Of a DNA stretch of 64,000 bases, positions 26,074 to 35,096 are shown piece by piece. The stretch lies in the NCBI GenBank assembly GCA_963818775.1, contig CAWFUF010000017.1, forward strand, positions 1 through 64,000, given 5' to 3'. This stretch comes from JAMXLO01 sp963818775. GTDB lineage: Bacteria; Pseudomonadota; Alphaproteobacteria; Acetobacterales; Acetobacteraceae. Numbering within the stretch: the first letter of the stretch is position 1; each line of letters starts with the position of its first letter. The notes beneath the pieces were generated by a model, which made no database searches, was not told where the DNA came from, and saw only the letters and a program-made list of their open reading frames with translations. Both the position numbers and the translations under genes were made by a program.

Positions 26074-26592
26074 ATGAACGACGCAACCACAGTGGCCCTG
26101 AGCCCGGAGACCGTGCTGCAGCACATGAAGCAGAACGGCGTCACCGACGTCGTCTGGCTGCCGGACAGCGAGACCAACTGGCTCTATCTACTGATGCAGG
26201 CGGAGCCGTCGTTGCGGCTGATCGGTGTGACGCGGGAGGGGCACACGTGCTCCATCGCCGCAGGGCTGCATGCCGGCGGACGGAAGCCGCTGATCCTCAT
26301 CCAGAACACCGGCATGATGGAGTCGGGCAATTCAATCCGCGGCTGGCTGCTCGGGATGCACGTGCCGGTGGTGCTGATGGTGGGCTATCGCGGCTGGACA
26401 CGTCACGGTATCAACACCGACACAGCCGCAACCTATACCGAGCGGTTCCTGATGGCGTTCGGCATCAACTACTACCTGGTGGAGAGCGACGCCGATGCGC
26501 CGCGCATCTCGACTGCATTCGAGGAGGCGCAGCGGACGCAGCGGCCGGTGGTGGTGTTGGTCGGCGACGAATACCACGGCTTCAACCGGTAG
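26074..26592 (+). CDS. Thiamine-diphosphate decarboxylase, alpha (PYR) subunit, sulfopyruvate/phosphonopyruvate type
   Basis: 172 residues with GGGAGG upstream. Only the N-terminal, pyrimidine-binding TPP domain is present: DVVWLPDSE, VTREGHTCSIAAGLHAGG (the Glu that activates the cofactor) and LILIQNTGMMESGN. This is the organisation of ComD, the alpha subunit of sulfopyruvate decarboxylase. The beta subunit is encoded 11 bases downstream. The pair should decarboxylate a 2-oxo acid; the true substrate is unknown, and context (MBL hydrolase, peptide-type binding protein) does not point to coenzyme M synthesis. Confidence 0.85.
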   Translation: MNDATTVALSPETVLQHMKQNGVTDVVWLPDSETNWLYLLMQAEPSLRLIGVTREGHTCSIAAGLHAGGRKPLILIQNTGMMESGNSIRGWLLGMHVPVVLMVGYRGWTRHGINTDTAATYTERFLMAFGINYYLVESDADAPRISTAFEEAQRTQRPVVVLVGDEYHGFNR

Positions 26593-26603
26593 GGGCATGC
26601 GTC

Positions 26604-27197
26604 ATGATGCACACAGCTGAACTGCTGAACGTGTTTGCCGAACACCGCGGCGACGCGATCGTCGTGCCGGGACGCGGCGGCCGCCATTGGGTGAAGCTCA
26701 CCACGCGCGAGACGCTCGACGTGCCGCTTGGCGATCCGGCGATGGGCGGCCACGCCGGCTTCGCCCTCGGTCTGGCGCTGGCGCAGCCGAAGCGGCGCGT
26801 GGTGTTGTTCGACTCCGAAGGCGATATCCTGATGAGCCTCGGCATGCTGGCGACGATAGCCGAGCAGGCGCCGACGAACTTCTATCACTTCGTGCTGGAC
26901 AATGAGTGTTATGCGACGACCGGCGGACAGCCTGTGCCGAACGCGAAGGCCGTCGCCTATGACGTGCTGGCGCGCGGTGCCGGTTACCCGAGTGCCTTCG
27001 CCTTCAGCGAGCTTGCGGAATTCAGCCAGAACCTGCCGAAGATTCTGACACAGCCGGGACCGGTGTTCGTCGCGCTGAAGGTGCTGCCAGAAGTCGAGAA
27101 CACGCCGATCGGACGACGCTCGCGCTGGCAGACGCGCACGCGGGACAAGGTGGTGGAGGACCTGCGTGTGGAACTGGGAGTTCGGGCTGCATCATGA
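26604..27197 (+). CDS. Thiamine-diphosphate decarboxylase, beta (PP) subunit
   Basis: 197 residues from ATG 26604 with AGGGG 8 bases upstream. The diphosphate/magnesium-binding motif is FDSEGDILMSLGML ... NFYHFVLDNECYATTGGQP (a GDG-like start and the NECY loop), matching ComE or the C-terminal half of phosphonopyruvate decarboxylase. It completes the active site with the alpha subunit encoded upstream. Its TGA overlaps the ATG of the solute-binding protein gene (ATGA), so uptake and decarboxylation are likely co-expressed. Confidence 0.86.
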   Translation: MMHTAELLNVFAEHRGDAIVVPGRGGRHWVKLTTRETLDVPLGDPAMGGHAGFALGLALAQPKRRVVLFDSEGDILMSLGMLATIAEQAPTNFYHFVLDNECYATTGGQPVPNAKAVAYDVLARGAGYPSAFAFSELAEFSQNLPKILTQPGPVFVALKVLPEVENTPIGRRSRWQTRTRDKVVEDLRVELGVRAAS

Positions 27198-28747
27198 CAC
27201 ATGTCACCCGTCGGGGAGTTTTGGCACTTGGCAGCGCGGCTGCGATGGCGCGCGGCGCACATGCCGAGGGTGGCAAGCGCTTCGTCACCGCGAACAACAG
27301 CGGCTACGATACGCTCGATCCGCATGTCGTGTTCGACATCGGCCGCATCGGCTCGCGGCTGAACATGTACGACTGCCTGGTGCGCTGGGTGGACAATCCG
27401 CCCAAGCTGGCAATGTGGCTCGCCGACAAGATCGACATCGCACCCGACGGCGTCACTTATACAGTGGCGATGAAGCAAGGCGCGAAATTCCACGACGGCA
27501 GTCCAATCACCGCGGACGATGTGGTGTTCTCAATGGAGCGCATCCTGGCGATGAAGCAGGGCGCCTTCGGGCTGTTCAAGGGCGTGATCGATCCGGGGAA
27601 GACCAAGGCGCTCGACGCGCACACCGTGCAGTTTACGCTCAACCAGCCATATGCGGTGTTCAATTCGACACTGTCCGAACTCTGGGTGGTGAACAGCAAG
27701 CTGCTGCGCGAGCACGACAAGTCGGGCGACATGGGCGCCGGCTGGCTGGCGCGCAACGAGGCGGGCTCGGGGGGCTTCAAGCTGCGGCGCTATGATCCGG
27801 CAATCGGCTTCCAGGCCGACCGGTTCGACGAGCACTTCGCCGGCTTTGGCAAATCGAACATCACGTCCACCGAATTTCGCGTGGTGCTGGAGACCGCGAG
27901 CCGGGCGCTCGGATTGCAGAAGGGCGAGTTCAACACCACCGACGGATATCTGCCGCAGGACCAGATCAAGCGGCTGCGCCAGGTGGACAGCGTGCAGATC
28001 CTGGAGGCCGATTCGCTGCGCACGATGTATTTCGTCATTCACAATGCGCGGCCACCGTTGACCGACGTGAACCTGCGCAAGGCGCTGTGCTGCGCGTTCG
28101 ACTATGACGGATTCATCAACAACATACTGAGCGGCTCGGTCAGTCGGAATGCCGGCATCATTCCGGCCAACCTGTGGGGGGCGCCGAGGGACCTGCAAGG
28201 CTACACCTACGACCTCGTCAAGGCGAAAGAGCATCTCGCGATGGTCAAGGCGCCGATGCGTCAGTTGGAGATCGGCGTGCTGGCCGGTTTCGATCAGAGC
28301 GAGGCAGCGGCGCAGCTTTTACAGGCGGGTGCGGCGAAGATCGGCATCGACATCAAGCTGACGACCGAGCCCTGGCCGGTGATCTCCGGCAAGTTCGGCG
28401 ATCCCGACAAGACGCACGACCTGGTGCCGCTGTGGCGCAGCGCGTATTTCGCCGATCCGCACAACTGGACCGGCTATCTGTACAACAGCCGCAATATCGG
28501 CGCGGGGAACTCGAGCTTCTACAAGAATGCGAAGTTCGATGAGCTGACCGACAAGGCTCTGGTACTGACGAAGCAGGAAGAGAGGCAGCCGCTGTACGAG
28601 GAGGCTTCCCGTATTCTTGTCGAGGATGCGGCGGGTTTGTTCATCTACAATACGAGGTGGTTCGGTCCGTTTACCAAGAACGTGCATGATGTGCGCTTCT
28701 GCCCTATCGGCGATGCGCAGGACATCCGATGGATGAGCATGACGTAG
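27194..28747 (+). CDS. Peptide/nickel-type ABC transporter substrate-binding protein (family 5)
   Basis: 517 residues. A Tat-like leader (TRRGVLALGSAAAMARGAHA) precedes a typical DppA/OppA-type fold: LDPHVVFD, PDGVTYTVAMKQGAKFHDGSPITADDV and LRKALCCAFDYDGF. It binds its ligand in the periplasm. The ATG overlaps the TPP beta-subunit stop. The cognate permeases and ATPases are probably the convergent DppBCDF genes immediately downstream on the other strand. The ligand need not be a peptide; family 5 proteins also take opines, glycosides and heterocycles. Confidence 0.9.
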   Translation: MTHVTRRGVLALGSAAAMARGAHAEGGKRFVTANNSGYDTLDPHVVFDIGRIGSRLNMYDCLVRWVDNPPKLAMWLADKIDIAPDGVTYTVAMKQGAKFHDGSPITADDVVFSMERILAMKQGAFGLFKGVIDPGKTKALDAHTVQFTLNQPYAVFNSTLSELWVVNSKLLREHDKSGDMGAGWLARNEAGSGGFKLRRYDPAIGFQADRFDEHFAGFGKSNITSTEFRVVLETASRALGLQKGEFNTTDGYLPQDQIKRLRQVDSVQILEADSLRTMYFVIHNARPPLTDVNLRKALCCAFDYDGFINNILSGSVSRNAGIIPANLWGAPRDLQGYTYDLVKAKEHLAMVKAPMRQLEIGVLAGFDQSEAAAQLLQAGAAKIGIDIKLTTEPWPVISGKFGDPDKTHDLVPLWRSAYFADPHNWTGYLYNSRNIGAGNSSFYKNAKFDELTDKALVLTKQEERQPLYEEASRILVEDAAGLFIYNTRWFGPFTKNVHDVRFCPIGDAQDIRWMSMT

Positions 28748-28766
28748 GACCATGTCATTGTGCGCG

Positions 28767-29729
28767 CTAGGCGAAGTGACACGCTACCTGCCTGCCGTCG
28801 TCCAGCGCCCGCAACTCCGGCTCCTCCGCCTCGCATCGCGCTTCGGCACGCGGACAGCGAGTGCGGAACCGGCAGCCTGACGGCAGATTTCCAGGACTGG
28901 GCGGCTCGCCTTCCAGCCAGAATTCGTCGGTCACGCGGCGCCCGCTGACCACCGGCACCGCGGCCAGCAGCGATTGCGTGTAAGGATGGCGCGGGGTGGT
29001 GAACACCGTCTCGGTATCGCCCAGTTCCACCACCTGACCGAGATACATCACCGCGATCCGCCGCGACACCAGTCGTACCACCGCAAGGTCATGGCTGATG
29101 AACACATAGGTCAGATCGAACCGTTCGCGTAGCTCGAGGAACAGCCGCAACACCGTCGCCTGCACCGACACGTCAAGCCCTGACGTCGGCTCGTCGAGGA
29201 TCACGAGACTTGGCCGCAGCATAAGAATGCGCGCCAGCCCGACGCGGCGCTGCTGTCCACCGCTGATCTCGTGCGGATAGAGATCGAGATGCGTCTCCGG
29301 CAACCCGACCGCTGCCAGCACCTCACCCACGCGTTGCCGCCGTTCGGTGGCGGACAGCCCGGAATGAATTACCAGCGGCTCTGCGAGTGCGCGGCCGATC
29401 TTCCAATGCGGATCGAGCGACGCTCCGGGATCCTGGTAGCAGTATTGCAAAGTTCGCCGCAGCGCTCTGCCCTCACGCGGGGACAGTGCACCGACCTCAT
29501 TGCCTTCGAACAGAATGGCGCCGCTACTTGCGCGATGGATCCCGACGATCGTCTTGCCCAGCGTCGTCTTGCCGCAGCCTGACTCACCGACGACGCCGAG
29601 AATGTCACCGCGCGGCACCGATAGGGTTATGCCATCGACCGCGCGCAGCCATCCTGTGCGACGTCCCCATGCATCGCGGATCGGGAAATGCATGTGCACG
29701 TCCCGCAGCGCAAGTAGTACATCGCTCAT
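28767..29729 (-). CDS. Dipeptide/oligopeptide ABC transporter ATP-binding protein (DppF/OppF type)
   Basis: 320 residues. Walker A GESGCGKTT, Q-loop YQDP, ABC signature SGGQQRR, Walker B LVILDEPTS and H-loop ISHD are intact. The C-terminal oligopeptide extension is present (SGCRFRTRCPRAEARC, a Cys cluster that binds an Fe-S cluster in some homologues). Start taken at ATG 29729, overlapping the stop of the upstream ATPase gene. Last gene of the transporter operon. Confidence 0.93.
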   Translation of the reverse strand: MSDVLLALRDVHMHFPIRDAWGRRTGWLRAVDGITLSVPRGDILGVVGESGCGKTTLGKTIVGIHRASSGAILFEGNEVGALSPREGRALRRTLQYCYQDPGASLDPHWKIGRALAEPLVIHSGLSATERRQRVGEVLAAVGLPETHLDLYPHEISGGQQRRVGLARILMLRPSLVILDEPTSGLDVSVQATVLRLFLELRERFDLTYVFISHDLAVVRLVSRRIAVMYLGQVVELGDTETVFTTPRHPYTQSLLAAVPVVSGRRVTDEFWLEGEPPSPGNLPSGCRFRTRCPRAEARCEAEEPELRALDDGRQVACHFA

Positions 29730-30748
29730 GCCGCGACAACGGCCTCGACGTGCGGATGATGGCAACGCACCTGATGCGCTGGCTCCGGCTCGTGTGCCGC
29801 CGGATGCTCGTCGCGACACGCATCGCTGGCGCACGGACAACGCGGATGAAAGCGGCAGCCGTTTGGTGGTGCGATAAGGTTTGGCACGTCGCCGGCAATG
29901 CCACGGAGCGGCGAACCACTTGACGGCAGGCTATCCAGCAGCAGCCGCGTGTAAGGCACCATCGGCACTCGGAAGAAGTCGGCGATCGGCGCAGTCTCCA
30001 GCTCCTGGCCGGCATACATCACCGTGACGCGGTCGCAGATCTCCCATGCCGTACCCAGATCGTGCGTGGCGAACAATACCGACACGCCGCGCTCGGTCGC
30101 CAGTCCACGCAGCAACCTCAGTATCTGTGCCTGGATCGTCACGTCGAGCGCCGTCGTCGGTTCATCTGCAATCACCAGATTCGGCTCGGGCAACAGCGCC
30201 ATCGCAATCATCACACGCTGGCGCTGCCCACCCGACAACTCGTGCGGATACTTGCGCAGCAGCCGCTCCGGATCGGGAAGCTGCACGGCACGCAACAGCG
30301 TAAGCACGCGCTCGCGATCGCTGCGGCGACGCCGTCGCGAATAGAACTGCGCGCCGACACGACGATCCGGTGACTTCCAGCGCATCAGCTCCATGATCTG
30401 ATCGCCGACGGTGAACAGCGGGCTGAACGAACTGTAGGGGTCCTGGGGCACGAAGGTGATCGCGCGGCCGCGAACCTGCTCGGCCAGAGATGCGGCATCG
30501 AGAGTCAGCAGGTCCCGCCCATCGAACATCAACGAGCTGCCGTGAACATTCGCGTTGGCCGGCAACGCACCGAGGATCGCTCGCGCCAGCGTTGTCTTGC
30601 CGCAGCCGGACTCCCCCACCAGTCCCACGATCTCGCCTGGTGCCAGTGAGAGGCTGACCGCGTCGAGCACGCGCGCCATGCCCCCCTCGGTGACGAAGGA
30701 CACCGACAGTTCACGCACCGATAGCAGATCAGCGCGCACTGACGTCAC
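29726..30748 (-). CDS. Dipeptide/oligopeptide ABC transporter ATP-binding protein (DppD/OppD type)
   Basis: 340 residues. Walker A GESGCGKTT, Q-loop VPQDPYSSF, signature LSGGQRQR, Walker B LVIADEPTTALD and H-loop ATHD are all present, with the oligopeptide C-terminal extension (NGCRFHPRCPCASDAC). The GTG start at 30748 overlaps the 3' end of the permease gene by 20 bases. It forms the ATPase heterodimer with the following gene. Confidence 0.92.
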   Translation of the reverse strand: MTSVRADLLSVRELSVSFVTEGGMARVLDAVSLSLAPGEIVGLVGESGCGKTTLARAILGALPANANVHGSSLMFDGRDLLTLDAASLAEQVRGRAITFVPQDPYSSFSPLFTVGDQIMELMRWKSPDRRVGAQFYSRRRRRSDRERVLTLLRAVQLPDPERLLRKYPHELSGGQRQRVMIAMALLPEPNLVIADEPTTALDVTIQAQILRLLRGLATERGVSVLFATHDLGTAWEICDRVTVMYAGQELETAPIADFFRVPMVPYTRLLLDSLPSSGSPLRGIAGDVPNLIAPPNGCRFHPRCPCASDACRDEHPAAHEPEPAHQVRCHHPHVEAVVAA

Positions 30749-31577
30749 GTCGCAAACGTGGGTCCAGGACGTCGCGCAAACCGTCGCCGAGCAGATTGAA
30801 GCCCATCACCACCAGCAGGATCGCCGCTCCGGGCGCCGCGGCGTACCACCACGCCTGCGGCAGAAACTCACGGCTTTCGGCGATCATGCGACCCCACTCC
30901 GGGGTAGGCGGTGGCGGGCCGAGGCCGAGAAAGCCCAGTGCAGCAGCGACCAGGATCGTGCCACCCATGCCGATTGTTGTCCGCACGATCACTGATGATG
31001 CGATCGACGGCAGGACATGCAGGACCATGACGCGCAGTGGCGAGGCGCCAAGCGCGATCGCCGCCTCGATGAACACCTCGTTCTTCACGCTGCGCGTCTC
31101 GGCATAGACCAGCCGTGCCCAGAACGGCCAATAGGTGACGGAGAGCGCAAGGATCACGTTCTGGATCGCTGGTCCCAGTGTCTGCGCGATGGCTATCGCA
31201 AGCACGATCTGCGGCACTGCGAGGAAGATGTCCGAGACACGCATCAGCAGGTCGCTGACGCGGTTGGTGTAGTAGCCGGCGACCAGACCCACCGGCACGC
31301 CGATCAGCACCGCCGCCGACGTGGCTACCACTGCGATCAGGATGGTCAGACGGGCGCCGAACAGCAGCCGGCTGTATATGTCGCCGCCCATACGATCGGT
31401 GCCGAACCAGTAGGTGCCATCCGGCGGCAGCAGCCGATGCGGCGGATCGTAATTGGTGACGTCCTGCGGGAAGGTGGATAGCGGGTATGCGAACACCGCC
31501 GCCAGTATCAGGAGAGCGATGATGATGAGCCCAAGCAGTGCTGCACGGTCGCGGATCAGGCGGCGCAGCGTGTTCAT
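30729..31577 (-). CDS. Peptide-type ABC transporter permease (DppC family)
   Basis: 282 residues with six predicted helices. The coupling motif EAAIALGASPLRVMVLHVLPS is present, and the N-terminus contains the usual first helix followed by a periplasmic loop (GTDRMGGDIYSRLLFGAR). It pairs with the DppB permease encoded 40 bases upstream to form the membrane channel. Confidence 0.92.
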   Translation of the reverse strand: MNTLRRLIRDRAALLGLIIIALLILAAVFAYPLSTFPQDVTNYDPPHRLLPPDGTYWFGTDRMGGDIYSRLLFGARLTILIAVVATSAAVLIGVPVGLVAGYYTNRVSDLLMRVSDIFLAVPQIVLAIAIAQTLGPAIQNVILALSVTYWPFWARLVYAETRSVKNEVFIEAAIALGASPLRVMVLHVLPSIASSVIVRTTIGMGGTILVAAALGFLGLGPPPPTPEWGRMIAESREFLPQAWWYAAAPGAAILLVVMGFNLLGDGLRDVLDPRLRRDVSAR

Positions 31578-31617
31578 GACCGTGGAGCAACGCTGAGATC
31601 TGTAAGCAGTACCGGCT

Positions 31618-32619
31618 TCATTGCGCGCGCGGATCCAGCACGGCCTGGGCGACGTCGACGGTGAGGTTCACAAGGATGAACACCGCGCCGACGAACAGCG
31701 TGAAACCCATGATCGCGTTGTAGTCTGATTGCAGGATCGAGTGCACCGCGAAACTGCCGAGACCGGGCCAGTCGAACACTGCCTCAACCACCACCGCGTT
31801 GGCGATAAGCGTGCCGAAGATCAGGCCGATCTGCGTCAGCGTGCCAATCAGGGCACTGCGCAGGATGTATTTCCACACGACCCGCCGGCGCGGAATGCCC
31901 ATCGCCATCTGATAGAACACGAAGTTTGACGACATCACGTTGAGCACGCCAGCCCGGGTGAACCGAACGATCGTCGCCATCGCCGGCAGCGCGAGCGTCG
32001 CTACCGGCAGCGCGAGATACCGCAGTGCCTCGCCGAACGTCTGCCAATCGCCTCGCAGCAGCGCGTCCAGCGTGTAGAAGCCGGTGATCGGATCGGGACC
32101 CCAGCCGTCGATGCGACCCTGTACCGGCGTCAGCCCGAGCCACATCGAGAACACAAGCTGCAGCAGGATCGCCAGCCAGAACGCGGCCATCGCAAGCCCG
32201 CTGATGGTGACGATGCGGACCACATGGTCGAGCAGCGAATTGCGCGACAGTGCCGCCACAACGCCGAGTGGCACACCGATGACGATGGCGAGCGTGATGG
32301 CGCAGAGCGCAAGCTCGAAGGTTGCCGGCAGACGCTCCACAAGATCCTCGGCGACCGGGCGCTGAGTGAACAAACTGGTGCCCATGTTGCCGGTCGCCAC
32401 GTCCTGCACGTAGTGCGCGAACTGCCAGGGCAACGGCAGATCGAGGCCGTACTGGTGGCGCAGCGCGGCGACCTGCTCTGGTGGCGCATTCTCGCCCGCC
32501 ATCACGCGCGCCGGATCGGAGGGCACGATGTGCGAGATTGCGAACACGATCAGCACGAGGCCGAACAATGTCGGCGGCATCCAGACAATCCGCCGCGCCA
32601 CCATAGCGAGATGTCGCAT
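31618..32619 (-). CDS. Peptide-type ABC transporter permease (DppB family)
   Basis: 333 residues; six-helix permease with the DppB/OppB start (MVARRIVWMPPTLFGLVLIVFAI, SHIVPSDPARVMAG), a long periplasmic loop, and the ATPase-coupling segment beginning MGIPRRRVVWKYILRSA. First transporter gene of the operon; 17 bases separate it from the aldo/keto reductase gene upstream, so it is probably co-transcribed with that gene. Confidence 0.92.
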   Translation of the reverse strand: MRHLAMVARRIVWMPPTLFGLVLIVFAISHIVPSDPARVMAGENAPPEQVAALRHQYGLDLPLPWQFAHYVQDVATGNMGTSLFTQRPVAEDLVERLPATFELALCAITLAIVIGVPLGVVAALSRNSLLDHVVRIVTISGLAMAAFWLAILLQLVFSMWLGLTPVQGRIDGWGPDPITGFYTLDALLRGDWQTFGEALRYLALPVATLALPAMATIVRFTRAGVLNVMSSNFVFYQMAMGIPRRRVVWKYILRSALIGTLTQIGLIFGTLIANAVVVEAVFDWPGLGSFAVHSILQSDYNAIMGFTLFVGAVFILVNLTVDVAQAVLDPRAQ

Positions 32620-32636
32620 GGCGCGGCGTCAGGCCA

Positions 32637-33632
32637 TCAACGCGCTTCGCCGGCAAAGCCGCGCTGCAACGTTGCCAGGCTGTCCAGCGCGGCCTGCGAC
32701 AGCGGGCCTTTGTTCACCGCCGACAGGGCCTGCTCGAATTCGGCAGGCGTTGCCATGCCGACCAGGATCGTGCCCATCCCCCTGTGCGTGATCGCGAACC
32801 GCACCGCGGCCTCTGCGAGGCTGCCGGCATGCCCCTGCTGCACCAGCGGCATCAGCCGCTGCGCACGCTGCATGTCTGCGTTGTACGAATTGGCGGAACC
32901 GATCGGGTCGGGCGGCGGACTGGCGATCGGATGGCGCTCCGCCACGCCGCTGAGCGCACCGCCGGCCAGCACGCGGATGCCGACCACGCCGACACCGGCC
33001 GCCTGCGTATGATCGAACATCCTGCCGTAGTCCTGTGCAGGATAACCGGTCGGAAGCGCTTCGCCCGCACTCGGATTGAGCATGTTATAGCTCACCTGCG
33101 CGGAGACAAAGGCGCGCGAATCGATCACCTGATGCAGCGCCTGTGTGTCACCCACCGCGGTTATGCCAGGGAACCGCAGCTTACCCTCACCGCGCAGCCT
33201 CTCGAATGCCGGCGCGACCTCCTCGAGCACGATCCTCGCCGAGAGCGATTCACCGCCGCCACTCGCGGTGATCGCGTTGTGCAGATGGAAGATGTCGACC
33301 TGCTCGCGCCCCATGCGCTTCAGGCTCGCCTCGAGCAATTCAGCCACCGCCTCAGCGATGCGGCCAAACGATGCGGACGGGATGCGAACCTTGGTGCCCA
33401 CCACCACATCCGGCTTCAGCTTGGCCAGCACGCGACCCAGGTTCTTTTCCGACTCACCGTTGCCGTACATTGCCGCAGTGTCGAAGTAGTTCACACCAGC
33501 CTCGAGCGCGCGCGCCACGGCACGCTCCTGATCCGCCGGCGTACCGCGCACCATCAGGCCACCCACCGCGCCACAGCCAAAGCCCAGGATCGAGACCTGC
33601 AGTCCTGTCCGTCCGAACGTCCGCATTTCCAT
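32637..33632 (-). CDS. Aldo/keto reductase
   Basis: 331 residues from ATG 33632, with GGAGGA 7 bases upstream. The (beta/alpha)8 NADPH-dependent fold is marked by GFGCGAVGG, the catalytic Asp and Tyr in FDTAAMYGNGESE, Lys in VVGTKV and His in FHLHN. It is a soluble oxidoreductase of the AKR superfamily whose substrate is unknown. It lies between the PanE-like gene (19 bases upstream) and the transporter genes. Confidence 0.9.
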   Translation of the reverse strand: MEMRTFGRTGLQVSILGFGCGAVGGLMVRGTPADQERAVARALEAGVNYFDTAAMYGNGESEKNLGRVLAKLKPDVVVGTKVRIPSASFGRIAEAVAELLEASLKRMGREQVDIFHLHNAITASGGGESLSARIVLEEVAPAFERLRGEGKLRFPGITAVGDTQALHQVIDSRAFVSAQVSYNMLNPSAGEALPTGYPAQDYGRMFDHTQAAGVGVVGIRVLAGGALSGVAERHPIASPPPDPIGSANSYNADMQRAQRLMPLVQQGHAGSLAEAAVRFAITHRGMGTILVGMATPAEFEQALSAVNKGPLSQAALDSLATLQRGFAGEAR

Positions 33633-33651
33633 TGTCACATCCTCCCCGTCG

Positions 33652-34632
33652 TCACCGCGGATACAGTCCCGCCGCCCGCGCGCGTACCTTTGCCATCGCC
33701 ACCAGCAGATCGAGTGTCGGCGTCGGCACACTCACCATGCGCGCGAGCTCCAGCGGCGCATCGAAGATGCCATCGATCTCCATTGGTCGCCCGAGTTCCA
33801 GGTCCTGAAGGATACTCGGCTTGTGATCCAGACTGCGGCCGTGCGCGATGCGCTTGTCATGATCGGAGTCGGGGTTCGCGCCGAGGGCATTCGCCACCGC
33901 TGCGGCCTCCTGCATCACGCGCCGCGCCGCCGCCACGCACTCCGGTTCTTGGAACAGATCGCGGATGCTCACCTGAGTGAGCACTGCCATCGGAGCGTTG
34001 CCGAGATTGCCCAGCAGCTTGTTCCAGATCTCGTCGCGGATCGCGGCAGACACAACCGCCTTCATGCCACCGCCGTTGATATGCGCGGCGATCACCTGCA
34101 CGCGTTGCGAGGAGCGACCGTCCGGCTCGCCCAGCACCACGCGCGAATTGGGGTTTTCGAGCTCGATCACCCCCGGCGCGATCACCGCGCTCGCAGCATA
34201 GACCACCCCGGCAATCGCCCGCTCCGGCCCGACGGCGCGCCACAGCGCATCGCCCGGATCGATCTTGGGCAACCTCCGGCCTTCCAGAGCGCCACCGATG
34301 CCGTGGAAATAGAACCACGGAATGCCGTTCATGACGAACGCAACGGAGGTATCGGCCTTGAGCAGCGGACCGATCCCGGCTGCCACAGCAGGCAGCGACG
34401 GCGCCTTGACGGTCACCAGCACTGCATCCTGCGGTCCAAGCGCGCTCGGGTCGTCGCTCGCCTGCACGCGCGCGTGCAACTGGCCCTCGCTGGTGTGCAC
34501 GGTCAGTCCGCCATGCTGGATCCCGGCCAGGTGCGGGCCGCGCGCGAGCACCGAAACCTCGGCCCCGCCGCGCGCGAGACGCACTGCCAAGTGGCCGCCG
34601 ATCGCGCCGGCGCCATAGACACAAACCCGCAT
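33652..34632 (-). CDS. Ketopantoate reductase family protein (ApbA/PanE)
   Basis: 326 residues. The N-terminal NADP-binding motif VYGAGAIGGHLAVRLA and the C-terminal helical domain with the catalytic Lys region (RDEIWNKLLGNLGNAPMAVLT) are those of 2-dehydropantoate 2-reductases. Context (transporter and reductases) suggests reduction of another 2-oxo acid rather than pantothenate synthesis; many catabolic operons carry such paralogues. Soluble, cytoplasmic. Confidence 0.86.
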   Translation of the reverse strand: MRVCVYGAGAIGGHLAVRLARGGAEVSVLARGPHLAGIQHGGLTVHTSEGQLHARVQASDDPSALGPQDAVLVTVKAPSLPAVAAGIGPLLKADTSVAFVMNGIPWFYFHGIGGALEGRRLPKIDPGDALWRAVGPERAIAGVVYAASAVIAPGVIELENPNSRVVLGEPDGRSSQRVQVIAAHINGGGMKAVVSAAIRDEIWNKLLGNLGNAPMAVLTQVSIRDLFQEPECVAAARRVMQEAAAVANALGANPDSDHDKRIAHGRSLDHKPSILQDLELGRPMEIDGIFDAPLELARMVSVPTPTLDLLVAMAKVRARAAGLYPR

Positions 34633-34701
34633 CTCAGTCTCCCAAACCCATTGCGGCGAGTCTGGCGACTGCGCCCAGTGCGCGTCAACCGCACCAACCA
34701 G

Positions 34702-35094
34702 TCACTCGACGGTAATCTCGCCCACCATCCCGTCCCAGTCGTGGTCTGCGCAGATCAGTCGGTATGTGCCAGCCTTCATCGGCACCAGATACACATCGAC
34801 CTCTGCCCCAGGCTGCACCACCACCTCCTTTCCGCCGTTCGCCAGCACGCGCGCATCGCGCACGAGGGCATCGGCAAGGAACTCCGGCGCGGTGAACTCG
34901 TGCAGGTCCTTGCCGTGGTTTTCCATATGCAGGCGGTATGGCAGACCGTGCCGAAAGCTCAGGTGATCCGGCTCGAACCTGTCGTCCACCATCAGCAGAT
35001 CGACCGTCCGCGCCTTCGACCAGTCGACATCCGGCTGCGCGCGCGCCGCAGTGGCGAGCAGCAGCGCGCACAGGACAACGACCAGTCGCGTCAC
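34702..35094 (-). CDS. Secreted cupredoxin-domain protein
   Basis: 130 residues with a clear Sec signal (MTRLVVVLCALLLATAARAQ). The mature domain shows type 1 copper ligands: His in DLHEF and the Cys-x-x-His-x4-Met loop ICADHDWDGM, ending near the C-terminus. A periplasmic copper electron carrier or copper-binding protein. Start is 2 bases after the stop of the SDR gene, indicating coupling. Confidence 0.85.
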   Translation of the reverse strand: MTRLVVVLCALLLATAARAQPDVDWSKARTVDLLMVDDRFEPDHLSFRHGLPYRLHMENHGKDLHEFTAPEFLADALVRDARVLANGGKEVVVQPGAEVDVYLVPMKAGTYRLICADHDWDGMVGEITVE

Positions 35095-35096
35095 TG

